Position numbers and translations under genes: made by a program
Part shown: positions 50,396 to 59,050 of the stretch, in pieces
Layout of the letters: every line of letters begins with the position of its first letter
Numbering within the stretch: position 1 is the stretch's first letter
Assembly: GCF_000176855.2 (NCBI RefSeq)
Contig: NC_015138.1
Location: forward strand, 2,604,001 to 2,668,000
DNA: 64,000 nt
From: Paracidovorax avenae ATCC 19860
GTDB lineage: Bacteria; Pseudomonadota; Gammaproteobacteria; Burkholderiales; Burkholderiaceae_C
Direction: 5' to 3'
Notes under the pieces: model-generated
Database searches by the model: none
The model's input: the letters and a program-made list of their open reading frames with translations, nothing else
What the model was told of the DNA's origin: nothing

Positions 50396-50484
50396 CCTGA
50401 TCGCGCAGGCGACAAGCCGCCGCGTCACTGCCCCCCACAATGCCCGTAAACCCCCATCCCGAATACCCATAAGGAGACCAACCC

Positions 50485-51276
50485 ATGACCCGCACGGTCC
50501 AGCAACTTTTCGATCTTTCCGGCAAGACTGCCCTCGTCACCGGCGGCTCGCGCGGCCTCGGGCTGCAGCTGGCCCAGGCGCTGGGCGAGGCGGGCGCGAA
50601 GATCATGCTGACGTCCCGCAAGGCGGCCGACCTGGAGGAATCCGCTGCAACGCTGCAGGCGGCCGGCATCGACGCGCGCTGGATCGCCGCGGACTGCGGA
50701 CAGGAGGCCGACATCCAGCGTCTCGCGCAGGAAACGCTGCAACGCATGGGCGACATCGACATCCTCGTGAACAACGCGGGCGCCAGCTGGGGCGCTCCCG
50801 CCGAGGACCATCCCACCGCGGCGTGGGACAAGGTCATGAACCTCAACGTGCGCGGCTACTTCCTGCTGTCGCAGGCCATCGCCAAGCACAGCATGATCCC
50901 GCGCAAGAGCGGCCGCATCATCAACGTGGCCTCCATCGCCGGGCTGGGCGGCAACCCCATCCAGATGAAGACCATCGCCTACAACACCTCCAAGGGGGCC
51001 GTGATCAACTTCACGCGCGCGCTGGCGGCGGAGTGGGGCGTGCATGGCATCAACGTGAACGCCATCTGCCCGGGCTTCTTCAAGACCAAGATGGCCTCGG
51101 TGCTCATCGAGACCCTGGGCGAGCAGAAGATGGCCGAGCACGCACCGCTGCGCCGCCTGGGCGACGAGGAAGACCTCAAGGGCCTGTGCCTGCTCTACGC
51201 CTCGGATGCCGGCAAGCACATCACCGGCCAGTGGATGGCCGTCGATGGCGGCGTCAGCGTGGTGACTGGCGGTTGA
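50485..51276 (+). CDS. Short-chain dehydrogenase/reductase (FabG-like)
   Basis: A 263-aa SDR. The cofactor motif is LVTGGSRGLGLQLA, NNAGASWG follows, and the catalytic set is S in NVASIAGLGG with Y-x-x-x-K in IAYNTSKGAVIN. VNAICPGFFKTKM and TGQWMAVDGG complete the pattern. Preference for NADPH is suggested by the Gly-Ser-Arg. ATG 50485 has AAGGAG upstream. A role in beta-oxidation or hydroxyacyl-CoA metabolism is inferred from neighbours. Confidence 0.9.
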   Translation: MTRTVQQLFDLSGKTALVTGGSRGLGLQLAQALGEAGAKIMLTSRKAADLEESAATLQAAGIDARWIAADCGQEADIQRLAQETLQRMGDIDILVNNAGASWGAPAEDHPTAAWDKVMNLNVRGYFLLSQAIAKHSMIPRKSGRIINVASIAGLGGNPIQMKTIAYNTSKGAVINFTRALAAEWGVHGINVNAICPGFFKTKMASVLIETLGEQKMAEHAPLRRLGDEEDLKGLCLLYASDAGKHITGQWMAVDGGVSVVTGG

Positions 51277-51341
51277 AACCGCACCGCTTATAGCGCAGGG
51301 CACCGCTGCGTGCGTGCTGCGCTGCGGCGGCCGCGCTCGCT

Positions 51342-51797
51342 ATGCTGGCGGCTTCCCCTGATCCTGATGGAGTGTTCCCCTTGTTGAGCTTCGGCGCCGA
51401 AATTCCCTTTGTCAGCCACCTCGGCTTCACCCTGCACCACATGCAGGGCGGAGAATCCGAACTGCACTACACCGCGCAGCCGGACCACCTGAATTCCTTC
51501 GGCGTCACCCACGGCGGCGCCACCATGACCCTGATGGATGTCGCCATGGCCATCGCGGCCCGCAGCGACGTGCCGGCCGACATCGGCGTGGTCACGATCG
51601 AGATGAAGACCAGCTTCATGCAGGCGGCCCGCGGGCCGCTGGTGGCGCGGGGCAAGCTCCTGCACCGCACGACCGCGCTCGCGTTCACGGAAGCCAGCAT
51701 CTTCGATGCCGAAGGCCGCCTCTGCAGCCACGCCACCGGTACCTTCAAGTACATGAAGCGGCCCGCACAGCCCGAGGCATCGGTTCCCACCGACTGA
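51342..51797 (+). CDS. Hotdog-fold thioesterase (PaaI-like)
   Basis: A 151-aa protein with NSFGVTHGGATMTLMDVAMAIAA, the HGG signature of 4HBT/PaaI thioesterases, then VVTIEMKTSFMQAARGPL. ATG 51342 lacks a ribosome-binding site. An in-frame TTG at 51381, with GGAG 8 nt upstream, would give a protein starting LLSFGAEIPFVSHLGF and may be the true start. A second thioesterase in the same cluster as 47957-48391. Confidence 0.82.
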   Translation: MLAASPDPDGVFPLLSFGAEIPFVSHLGFTLHHMQGGESELHYTAQPDHLNSFGVTHGGATMTLMDVAMAIAARSDVPADIGVVTIEMKTSFMQAARGPLVARGKLLHRTTALAFTEASIFDAEGRLCSHATGTFKYMKRPAQPEASVPTD

Positions 51798-51841
51798 CAC
51801 GTTTTCCACGTTCATCCGTTCCCGAAAAAAGGAGATACCCC

Positions 51842-52858
51842 ATGCCACGCAACCAGCAGATCCTCCTGGACAACCGCCCGCAGGGCGAAGCCACCACCGG
51901 CAACTTCAAGCTCGTCACCACTGAAACGCCCGCATTGCAGGACGGCCAGGTGCTTGTACGGCACCATTACCTGAGCCTGGACCCGTACATGCGCGGCCGC
52001 ATGAACGACAGCAAGAGCTACGCCGCATCCCAGCCCCTGGGCGAGGTCATGATCGGCGGCACCGTCGGCGAAGTGGCGGAAAGCCGCCATCCCAAGTTCG
52101 CCGTGGGCGACAAGGTCGTCGGCATGGGGGGCTGGCAGGAGTGGAGCGTGGTGGACGGCAACGCGCCCGGCATGCTGCGCAAGGTGGACACCACCCACGT
52201 GCCGCTGTCGCACTACCTCGGTGCGGTGGGCATGCCCGGCGTGACCGCCTGGTACGGCCTCGTGAAGATCATCGAGCCCAAGGCCGGCGAGACCATGGTG
52301 GTCAGCGCCGCCTCGGGGGCCGTGGGCAGCGCCTTCGGAGCCCTTGCCAAGGCACGCGGCTGCCGCGTGGTGGGCATTGCCGGCGGTCCTGAAAAGTGCC
52401 GCTACGTGACGGAGGAACTGGGCTTCGATGCCTGCATCGACCACCGCGAGCACGGCGACCTCAAGAGCATGTCCCAGGCCCTGAAGCAGGCCTGTCCCCA
52501 GGGCATCGACGGCTACTTCGAGAACGTCGGCGGCTACATCCTCGATGCCGTGCTGCTGCGCGCCAACGCTTTCGCGCGCGTGGCCGTGTGCGGCCTGATC
52601 GCCGGTTATGACGGCCAGCCCCTGCCGCTGCAGAACCCGGCCCTCATTCTCATCAACCGCATGAAGGTGCAAGGCTTCATCGTCAGCGAGCACATGGAGA
52701 TCTGGCCCGAGGCCCTGAAGGAGTTGGGCGGGCTCGTCGGCTCCGGCAAGCTGCGTCCGCGCGAGACCATCGCGGAGGGCATCGCCGCCGCGCCGGAAGC
52801 CTTCCTGGGCCTGCTCAAGGGCAAGAACTTCGGCAAGCAGCTGGTCAAGCTGGTCTGA
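51842..52858 (+). CDS. NADP-dependent medium-chain oxidoreductase (PTGR/CurA-like)
   Basis: A 338-aa zinc-independent MDR protein. NRPQGEATTGNFKLV at the start, LSLDPYMRGRMN, and VSAASGAVGSAFGALAKARG as Rossmann motif place it with leukotriene B4 12-hydroxydehydrogenase/curcumin reductase-type enzymes that reduce alpha,beta-unsaturated carbonyls. AAAGGAG precedes the ATG. Its stop overlaps the GNAT start by one base. Confidence 0.92.
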   Translation: MPRNQQILLDNRPQGEATTGNFKLVTTETPALQDGQVLVRHHYLSLDPYMRGRMNDSKSYAASQPLGEVMIGGTVGEVAESRHPKFAVGDKVVGMGGWQEWSVVDGNAPGMLRKVDTTHVPLSHYLGAVGMPGVTAWYGLVKIIEPKAGETMVVSAASGAVGSAFGALAKARGCRVVGIAGGPEKCRYVTEELGFDACIDHREHGDLKSMSQALKQACPQGIDGYFENVGGYILDAVLLRANAFARVAVCGLIAGYDGQPLPLQNPALILINRMKVQGFIVSEHMEIWPEALKELGGLVGSGKLRPRETIAEGIAAAPEAFLGLLKGKNFGKQLVKLV

Positions 52859-53328
52859 TGGCCGCGTCCCTGATCTGGCACTGGTCCCGCTTCGACGATC
52901 TCGGCGTGCATGCGCTGCACGACGCGCTCGCCCTGCGCTGCCGCGTGTTCATCCTGGAGCAGGGCCCCTACCAGGACCCCGATGAAGCCGACAAAAGCGC
53001 CTGGCACCTGCTCGGGCGTGACGCAGCAGGGCGCCTGCAGGCCTACCTGCGCGTGGTCGATCCCGGGGTGAAATACACCGAGCCGGCCATCGGCCGCGTG
53101 GTCACGGCGCCCGAGGCCCGAGGCACGGGGGCCGGCCGCCTGATCGTGCACGAAGGCCTCTCGCGCTGCGCGGCCGCATGGCCGGGCAGGGCGGTACGCA
53201 TCAGCGCGCAGGCCCACCTGCAGCGTTTCTATGGCGAGGCCGGGTTCACCGCGGTTTCGCCCGAGTACCTGGAGGACGGCATCCCCCACGTCGAGATGCT
53301 GTGGACGCCGACCTCCGCTCCGGCGTAA
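52858..53328 (+). CDS. GNAT-family acetyltransferase, ElaA-like
   Basis: A 156-aa N-acetyltransferase resembling ElaA: LHDALALRCRVFILEQGPYQDPDEAD at the N-terminus, IGRVVTAPEARGTGAGRLI for acetyl-CoA binding, and QAHLQRFYGEAGF near the end. The substrate is unknown. Translationally coupled to the oxidoreductase gene upstream (TGATG). Confidence 0.88.
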   Translation: MAASLIWHWSRFDDLGVHALHDALALRCRVFILEQGPYQDPDEADKSAWHLLGRDAAGRLQAYLRVVDPGVKYTEPAIGRVVTAPEARGTGAGRLIVHEGLSRCAAAWPGRAVRISAQAHLQRFYGEAGFTAVSPEYLEDGIPHVEMLWTPTSAPA

Positions 53329-53362
53329 CCTGCGCCTGCCCGGAAACCCACCAGGAGAAGCC

Positions 53363-54319
53363 ATGGTCCCGTCCCTGCCTGAACCCATCCTCCACCACTA
53401 TCCCTCGTCGCCGTTCTCGGAAAAGATCCGCCTCGCCCTCGGCTTCAAGCAACTGGCCTGGAAGTCGGTGATCGTTCCGAGCATCGCGCCCAAGCCCGAC
53501 GTGGTGGCGCTCACGGGCGGATACCGCCGCACGCCGTTCCTGCAGATCGGTGCCGACATCTATTGCGACACGGCCCTCATCTGCGACGTGCTGGAACACC
53601 TGCAGCCCGAGCCCGTGCTGTATCCGCTCGCCCTCAAGGGCGTGTCCCGCGTGTTCGCGCAATGGTCGGACACCACGCTGTTCTGGGCGGCCATGGCCTA
53701 CAACCTCCAGCCGCGGGGGGCCGCGGAGCTGTTCGCCAACCTGCCGCCCGCGGCCGCCCAGGCCTTCGGTGCCGACCGCAAGGCCATGAGCGCCGGCATG
53801 AACCGCCTGCGCCCGCAGGACGCCACGGCCGCCTACCGCTCCTACCTGCGGCGCATCGCCCACATGGTCGAGGAGCACGACTACCTCTTCGGTGCAGAGC
53901 CCTGCGTGGCGGACTTCGCTGCCTACCACCCCTTGTGGTTCACCCGGCAGTGCGTCCCGGTGATGTCCGACATCTTCAAGACCACCCCCGCCGTGCTGGA
54001 GTGGATGGACCGCATCGCCGCCATCGGCCATGGGCGCATGGAGAAATTCAGCGCCCAGGATGCCATCACGGTGGCCGCCGGGACCGAGCCGCTGCCGCTC
54101 GTGGACGACGTCTTCCAGGACGAGCACGGCATACCGCTGGGCGCGCGCGTGTCGATCGCCGCGGAGACCTTCGGTACCGAACCGACCGAAGGCCGCCTTG
54201 TCGCCGCCACCCGCACGCGCTACACGCTGGCACGCACCGACCCGCGCGCGGGCACGCTCCACGTGCACTTCCCGCGCATCGGCTACACGCTCACTTCCAC
54301 GGAGACAACCACACCATGA
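53363..54319 (+). CDS. Glutathione S-transferase family protein
   Basis: A 318-aa protein. The thioredoxin-like N-terminal domain (about 8-85) starts ILHHYPSSPFSEKIRLALG, followed by a helical C-terminal domain up to about 205 with YLFGAEPCVADFAAYHPLW. About 100 further residues (from GRMEKFSAQD onward) form an extra beta-rich tail. Motif SPFSEKIR replaces the catalytic Cys/Tyr pattern with Ser. ATG 53363 has AGGAG upstream; the stop overlaps the next SDR gene by four bases. Confidence 0.88.
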   Translation: MVPSLPEPILHHYPSSPFSEKIRLALGFKQLAWKSVIVPSIAPKPDVVALTGGYRRTPFLQIGADIYCDTALICDVLEHLQPEPVLYPLALKGVSRVFAQWSDTTLFWAAMAYNLQPRGAAELFANLPPAAAQAFGADRKAMSAGMNRLRPQDATAAYRSYLRRIAHMVEEHDYLFGAEPCVADFAAYHPLWFTRQCVPVMSDIFKTTPAVLEWMDRIAAIGHGRMEKFSAQDAITVAAGTEPLPLVDDVFQDEHGIPLGARVSIAAETFGTEPTEGRLVAATRTRYTLARTDPRAGTLHVHFPRIGYTLTSTETTTP

Positions 54320-55233
54320 TCGAAGACTTCCAGGGCAAGACCGCCGTGCTCACGGGCGCGGGATCGGGATTCGGACTCGAATGCGCCCGCATCGGCGCGC
54401 GGCGCGGCATGCGCCTCGTGCTGGTCGATGTGCAGCAGGACGCGCTGGACCAGGCCGAGGCCGAGGTCCGGGCTGCCGGTGCCGACGTGCTGGCCAGGCG
54501 GGTGGATGTCTCCGACGCCGGGCAGATGGAGCGCCTCGCGTCCGACGTCCGGGAACGTTTCGGCGCACCGCATTTCGTCTTCAACAATGCCGGCGTGGGC
54601 GCCGGGGGCCTGGTCTGGGAGAACACCGTCGCCGACTGGAACTGGGTGCTCGGCGTGAACCTCATGGGCGTGGTGCATGGCGTGCGCCTCTTCACGCCCA
54701 TGATGCTCGATGCCGCGCGGCAGGATCCGGCCTGGCGTGGCCACATCGTCAACACGGCCAGCATGGCCGGCCTGCTCACGCCCCCGAACATGGGCATCTA
54801 CAACGTGAGCAAGCACGCCGTGGTGAGCCTCACCGAAACCCTGTACCAGGATCTGGCGCTGGTCACGGACCAGATCGGCGCCAGCGTGCTCTGCCCGTAT
54901 TTCGTGCCCACCGGCATCGGCCGCAGCGAGCGCAACCGGCCGGATGCGCCGGCCGCGCCACCCACGCGCAGCCAGCTCATCGGCCAGGCGATGAACGACA
55001 AGGCGGTGGGCAGCGGCAAGGTCACTGCTGCCGAAGTGGCGCAGATAGTGTTCGACGGCATCGCCGCCAACCGCTTCTATCTCTTCAGCCATCCCCAGGC
55101 GCTGGGCAACGTGCAAAGCCGCATGGAAAGCATCGTGGCCGTGCGCAACCCGCCCGATCCGTTCCTGGAGCGGCCCGACATCGGCCAGCGCCTGCGCGAG
55201 CAGCTGCGTGCGGAGCCCGGCGCCACCGCCTGA
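54316..55233 (+). CDS. Short-chain dehydrogenase/reductase
   Basis: A 305-aa classical SDR with cofactor motif LTGAGSGFGLECARIGA, an aspartate after beta-2 (LVDVQQ, pointing to NAD(H)), NNAGVGAGG, catalytic S in VNTASMAGLL and Y-x-x-x-K in IYNVSKHAVVS. The C-terminal tail (about 250-305) is longer than average. Coupled to the GST gene, so the two may act on the same electrophilic or hydroxylated compound. Confidence 0.9.
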   Translation: MIEDFQGKTAVLTGAGSGFGLECARIGARRGMRLVLVDVQQDALDQAEAEVRAAGADVLARRVDVSDAGQMERLASDVRERFGAPHFVFNNAGVGAGGLVWENTVADWNWVLGVNLMGVVHGVRLFTPMMLDAARQDPAWRGHIVNTASMAGLLTPPNMGIYNVSKHAVVSLTETLYQDLALVTDQIGASVLCPYFVPTGIGRSERNRPDAPAAPPTRSQLIGQAMNDKAVGSGKVTAAEVAQIVFDGIAANRFYLFSHPQALGNVQSRMESIVAVRNPPDPFLERPDIGQRLREQLRAEPGATA

Positions 55234-55326
55234 CGCCGCGATCGAATGTGCCTGGCCGCCGCCGGGCGGGCGACGTATGCGCTGCGGCAGGGCGCACCCT
55301 TGCCGCATGCCGGCCATGCAGCCGCT

Positions 55327-56085
55327 TCAGCGCGGCGCGAGGCGGATGGCGCCGTCCAGCCGGATCACCTCGCCATTGAGCATGTCGTTCTCGAAGATGT
55401 GGCGGGCCAGCCGGGCATAGTCATCCGGCGTGCCGAGGCGGCTCGGGAAGGGGACACCCGCCGCCAGCGCGTCCTGCACGTCCTGCGGCATGCCGAACAG
55501 CATCGGCGTGCCGAAGATGCCGGGCGCGATCGTCATGTTGCGGATGCCGTTGCGCGCGAGGTCGCGCGCGATGGGCAGCGTCATCCCCACGATGCCGCCC
55601 TTGGAGGCGGAATAGGCCGCCTGGCCGATCTGGCCGTCATAGGCCGCCACGCTGGCCGTGGAAATCAGCACCCCGCGCTCGCCGGTGGACTCGGGCTCGT
55701 TGCGGGACATGGCCTCGGCGGCGAGGCGGATCATGTTGAAGCTGCCGATCAGGTTTACCGTCACCGTTTTGGTGAACAGCGCCAGGCCATGCGCGCCGTT
55801 CTTGCCCACGGTCTTTTCGGCGGGGGCGATGCCGGCGCAGTTGACCAGTCCCATCAGCTTGCCTTGCGCCACGGCCTGCGCCACCACCGCCTGGCCGTCG
55901 GCCTCGCTCGTCACATCGCAGCGCACGAAAGTGCCGCCGATATCGCGCGCCACGGCTTCGCCCTTGTCCGCCTGCATGTCCGCGATGACCACGCGACCGC
56001 CCGCGGCGGCGAGCATGCGTGCCGTGCCTTCGCCCAGGCCCGACGCGCCGCCCGTGACGATGAATACCTTGCCCTGGATCTCCAT
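55327..56085 (-). CDS. 3-hydroxyacyl-CoA dehydrogenase type II-like SDR (HSD10 type)
   Basis: A 252-aa SDR with [21 protein letters not shown] after beta-2 ([10 protein letters not shown]), [18 protein letters not shown], catalytic S in [17 protein letters not shown] and YSASKGG. The GKNGxH insertion and [16 protein letters not shown] are typical of HSD17B10-like enzymes that oxidise short 3-hydroxyacyl-CoAs, including those from isoleucine. It is transcribed alone on the minus strand; a 16-bp palindrome lies 27 bp before its start codon. Confidence 0.9.
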   Translation of the reverse strand: MEIQGKVFIVTGGASGLGEGTARMLAAAGGRVVIADMQADKGEAVARDIGGTFVRCDVTSEADGQAVVAQAVAQGKLMGLVNCAGIAPAEKTVGKNGAHGLALFTKTVTVNLIGSFNMIRLAAEAMSRNEPESTGERGVLISTASVAAYDGQIGQAAYSASKGGIVGMTLPIARDLARNGIRNMTIAPGIFGTPMLFGMPQDVQDALAAGVPFPSRLGTPDDYARLARHIFENDMLNGEVIRLDGAIRLAPR

Positions 56086-56111
56086 GAAACTGTCTCCTTG
56101 ATGGTTTGACG

Positions 56112-56127
56112 TTGACGTAAACGTCAA
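56112..56127. promoter_or_regulatory. 16-bp palindromic operator before the HSD10-type gene
   Basis: TTGACGTAAACGTCAA is a 7-2-7 perfect palindrome. It resembles the ACGT-centred sites of MerR-family LiuR regulators of branched-chain amino acid and fatty-acid breakdown, which suits the adjacent hydroxyacyl-CoA dehydrogenase. The regulator is inferred; no merR gene lies in the window. Confidence 0.6.
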
Positions 56128-56160
56128 TTATGAACCAGGAAAACGTTACGCCACACGCAC

Positions 56161-56184
56161 GAAAGCCCGGCAGGCCGGGCTTTC
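56161..56184 (-). terminator. Hairpin terminator after the iron-binding protein gene
   Basis: GAAAGCCCGGC and its exact complement are separated by two bases (56161-56184), 29 bp beyond the stop of the minus-strand gene at 56214. The following T run on the minus strand is short (TTTC), so termination strength is uncertain. Confidence 0.6.
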
Positions 56185-56213
56185 GCGGGAAGAGGAGCGG
56201 CGCGGGCCGGGGC

Positions 56214-57266
56214 TTACTTGAAGCCCACCCGGTCCAGCATCTGCTGCACCTTGGGCATGTGCTCGCCCACGGCGCTGATCGGGATCGTCTCGCTCTTGAA
56301 CGGCTGGCCGCCGGTCATCGCGCGCAGCGCGGGATTCTCGGACACCACGCCCTTGGCTGCGGGCCATTCGTTGTTGCCGTTCGCGAAGTAGTTCTGGGCC
56401 GTGGGGCTGGCCAGGTACTCGAGGAACTTGACCGCGTTGGCCTGGTTCTTCGAATACCGCGCCACGGCGCCACCCGCGATGTTCATGTGCGTGCCCCACG
56501 ATTGCTGGTTGGGGAACACTACCGCCACCTTGCTGGCCACGTCCTTGTCCTCGGGCTTGTCCGACCGCATGATGCGGGCCAGGTAATAGCTGTTGGTGAC
56601 GGCGATGTCGCATTCGCCCGCTGCCACGGCGCGGATCTGGTCGGTGTCACCACCCTTCGGGGGACGCGCCAGGTTGGCGACCACGCCCTTGAGCCAGGCT
56701 TCGGCCTTCTGCTCGCCCAGATGCTCCGTCACTGCACCGAACAGGCTCAGGTTGTAGGGGTGCGAGCCCGAGCGGATGCAGATCCTGCCCTTGTTCTTCG
56801 GGTCGCCCAGCTCTTCGTAGGTGTCCACGTCGTCCTTGTTCACCTTCGCCTTGTTGTAGACGATGACGCGGGCGCGGGTGGACAGGCCGAACCAGGCGAT
56901 GCCGCCATCGGCAGCAGGGCGGGCGCGCAGGTTCGCGGGAATGGCGTCTTCCAGGGCCTTGGACTTGATCGGCAGGAAGAGGCCGTCGGCCTCGCCGCGA
57001 TAGAGGCGGGCCGCGTCCACCAGCAGGATGACGTCGGCCGGGGATGCCGAGCCTTCGGCCTTCAGGCGCGCCATGATCCCCGCGTCATCGGCATCCACCC
57101 GGTTGATCTTGATGCCCGTGGCCTGCGTGAATCCGCTGTAGAGCGCCTCGTCCGTTGCGTAATGGCGGGCCGAGTACAGGTTCACGACCTGTTCCTGGGC
57201 GAGCGCGGTGCCGGCGACGGCCAGCAGGCTGGCGGATGCGATGAGGCTCAGGATGCGGTTGCGCAT
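56214..57266 (-). CDS. Fe(3+) ABC transporter substrate-binding protein (FbpA/FutA-like)
   Basis: A 350-aa periplasmic protein. The signal peptide runs to GTALAQEQ. LYSARHYATDEALYSGF near the mature N-terminus is the FutA/SfuA-type opening, and the tyrosine pair in DIAVTNSYYLARI corresponds to the iron-binding tyrosines of FbpA. No permease or ATPase gene is adjacent, so the rest of the importer lies elsewhere. A 15-bp palindrome about 70 bp upstream may control it. Confidence 0.9.
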   Translation of the reverse strand: MRNRILSLIASASLLAVAGTALAQEQVVNLYSARHYATDEALYSGFTQATGIKINRVDADDAGIMARLKAEGSASPADVILLVDAARLYRGEADGLFLPIKSKALEDAIPANLRARPAADGGIAWFGLSTRARVIVYNKAKVNKDDVDTYEELGDPKNKGRICIRSGSHPYNLSLFGAVTEHLGEQKAEAWLKGVVANLARPPKGGDTDQIRAVAAGECDIAVTNSYYLARIMRSDKPEDKDVASKVAVVFPNQQSWGTHMNIAGGAVARYSKNQANAVKFLEYLASPTAQNYFANGNNEWPAAKGVVSENPALRAMTGGQPFKSETIPISAVGEHMPKVQQMLDRVGFK

Positions 57267-57334
57267 GCGGTGGTTCTCTCTTTCTAGGTAGTCGGTGGAG
57301 GATGGTTCCGAAAGAGCGGGGATGATATGGCAGA

Positions 57335-57349
57335 CGCGAATCATTCGCG
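57335..57349. promoter_or_regulatory. 15-bp palindrome upstream of the iron-binding protein gene
   Basis: CGCGAATCATTCGCG is a perfect 7-1-7 palindrome. Its AATCATT centre recalls part of a Fur box, but the GC-rich flanks do not. It lies 69 bp before the start codon, in a suitable place for an operator. Confidence 0.4.
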
Positions 57350-57415
57350 ATAAAGACCGGCGCCAGCCCATGGCATTGCGCGGCGGCCCTGGCATCCACG
57401 GCCATCGCGCGGGCA

Positions 57416-57444
57416 AAGAAAAAGCCGGCAGGGCCGGCTTTATC
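57416..57444 (-). terminator. Intrinsic terminator of the SWIB gene
   Basis: AAAGCCGGC and GCCGGCTTT form a stem with a short loop. On the minus strand it is followed by TTTTTCTTT, a good U-tract. It lies 56 bp after the SWIB stop codon. Confidence 0.8.
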
Positions 57445-57499
57445 TCGGAGTGGCGGCCGGAAACCGGCTGCCTTGGGCCCCGCGTGGGGCCGAGGCACG

Positions 57500-57805
57500 T
57501 CACTTCACGTGCTTGCCGATCAGGCCGGCCATCTCGAACATGGAGACCTGCGGCTTGCCGAACACTTCCTTCAGCTTCGCGTCGGCGTTGATCATGCGCT
57601 TGTTGGCGGCGTCCTGCAGGTTGTTGGCCTTGATGTAGGCCCACAGCTTGCTGATGATCTCCGTGCGGGGCAGCGGGTCGGAGCCGACCACGGCGGCCAG
57701 CGCCGGGCTGGGCGTCAGGGCCTTCATGAAGGCGGCGTTGGGCGTGCGCTTCTTGGCGGGCGCCGCGGCCTTGTCGGCAGCCGGAGCTTTCTTTGCAGTT
57801 GCCAT
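57500..57805 (-). CDS. SWIB/MDM2-domain protein
   Basis: A 101-aa protein. A Lys/Ala-rich histone-like N-terminus (about 1-20) precedes a SWIB domain (about 22-100) with TPSPALAAVVGSDPLPRTEI, SKLWAYIKANNLQ and MFEMAGLIGKHV. SWIB domains occur in eukaryotic chromatin remodelling complexes and in chlamydiae; free-standing copies are common in Burkholderiales, with unknown function. A basic tail suggests nucleic acid contact. Single-gene transcript with its own terminator. Confidence 0.9.
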   Translation of the reverse strand: MATAKKAPAADKAAAPAKKRTPNAAFMKALTPSPALAAVVGSDPLPRTEIISKLWAYIKANNLQDAANKRMINADAKLKEVFGKPQVSMFEMAGLIGKHVK

Positions 57806-57883
57806 GTTGGTTTTTCCTTGTTGGGAGTGAAATAGCGGTGACCCAGCGAAAACCTGCTGTTCACTGGTTCGGCGAATGCTAAT

Positions 57884-57926
57884 GGCAAAAAAACGCCTTT
57901 CCAAGGGAAGAGCGCGTTTTTTTGCC
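57884..57926 (-). terminator. Intrinsic terminator, probably of the EamA gene at 58032-58961
   Basis: GGCAAAAAAACGC (57884-57896) and its exact complement GCGTTTTTTTGCC (57914-57926) form a 13-bp stem with a 17-base loop. The T tract is inside the stem on both strands, so it can act in either direction. It lies in a 226-bp gap after the EamA stop. Confidence 0.7.
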
Positions 57927-58031
57927 TCCAGTTGTTGCGACCCGACCGTCGGAAGCCGCGTACGTTTCGAGGTGCGGAAAATCAAGCCCTGCGATACGTC
58001 CTCCGAGCCCGCCGGCGGTGCCCGGCGGCTT

Positions 58032-58961
58032 CTAACGGTTCCGTGCACGGCGCTGGCCCAGCAGGATCATTCCCACGGCGAGCAGGATCACCGCGCTGGC
58101 CCATCCCTCGCGGGCGGAAATCGTTTCTCCGGCCACCGCACTGCCCAGGGCGAGCGCCACCGCCGGGTTCACGAAGGCATAGCTGGACGCCAGCGCCGGG
58201 CTGGCATGGGCGAGCAGGTACAGGTATGCGCTGAAGGCGACCAGGGAGCCGAACACCACCAGGTAAACCCAGGCGGCGAGCGCGGCGGTGCCGGGCGGCC
58301 AGGCGGGGCGCTCTCCCAGGATGAAGGAAATCGCCATGAGCACGGCCCCGCCGCACAGCATCTCGCTGGCGAACCCCATCGGTCCGGGTGCCAGTGGCAG
58401 GCGCGTGGTGGAGAGAACCGAGCCGAGCGACCAGCAGGCGGTGGACGCCAATGCGCACACCACGCTGGCCGGGGCCGCGGAAAAACTCTCGCCCCGCATC
58501 AGCAGCGCCACGCCCAGCGCGCCGAGGCACATCCCGGCCAGCTCCCAGGCACCCGGGCGGCGCCCCCAGAACAGGCCCCAGCCGGTGACCATCAGCGGCA
58601 CGGAGGCGACGCAGGTGGCGATCAGCCCCGAGCCCACGTGCAGGCTGGCCGTGGCGATGAGGCCCATTCCGGCCCCGAGCATGAGGCTGCCCACGATGAA
58701 CGCATTGCGCCACTGCCGTGCCGAGGGGAGCAGGGCGGCGACTCCTGCCCTGCGGCCCCGCCAGGCCATGAACAGCGCCAGCAGCGCGCCCGCCACCAGG
58801 AACCGGGAGCCCATCTGGAAGAATGGCGGAAAGCTCTCCAGCGCCCGCCGGATCGCCAGGTAGGTGGAGCCCCAAACCAGGTAGCAGCACAGCAGGGCCA
58901 GCACGGTGCCCGCCGGGAGGCGGGCCCTGGGGGAAAGCGTCGGAGCGGTAGTGGTCGGCAT
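58032..58961 (-). CDS. EamA/DMT-family exporter (YedA-like)
   Basis: A 309-aa membrane protein with ten hydrophobic segments in two EamA repeats, beginning TVLALLCCYLVWGSTYLAIR, the YedA-type signature, and ending SAVILLAVGMILLGQRRARN. It is transcribed divergently from the Lrp-family regulator with 89 bp between starts, so that regulator probably controls it. The substrate may be an amino acid or metabolite; not determinable here. Confidence 0.88.
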   Translation of the reverse strand: MPTTTAPTLSPRARLPAGTVLALLCCYLVWGSTYLAIRRALESFPPFFQMGSRFLVAGALLALFMAWRGRRAGVAALLPSARQWRNAFIVGSLMLGAGMGLIATASLHVGSGLIATCVASVPLMVTGWGLFWGRRPGAWELAGMCLGALGVALLMRGESFSAAPASVVCALASTACWSLGSVLSTTRLPLAPGPMGFASEMLCGGAVLMAISFILGERPAWPPGTAALAAWVYLVVFGSLVAFSAYLYLLAHASPALASSYAFVNPAVALALGSAVAGETISAREGWASAVILLAVGMILLGQRRARNR

Positions 58962-59050
58962 GGCCCTATCCTATGAAAGCTGCCGAGCAGACAACAGGGC
59001 AATTCAAAGGTTGATGGGCTGCCTTGCCAGTGTTTTCATGGCCAAATGGC

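Noticed and set aside
57335-57349. A Fur box upstream of the iron-binding protein gene
   Set aside because: Only the central AATCATT resembles the Fur consensus; the flanking arms CGCG do not match the GATAAT repeats.
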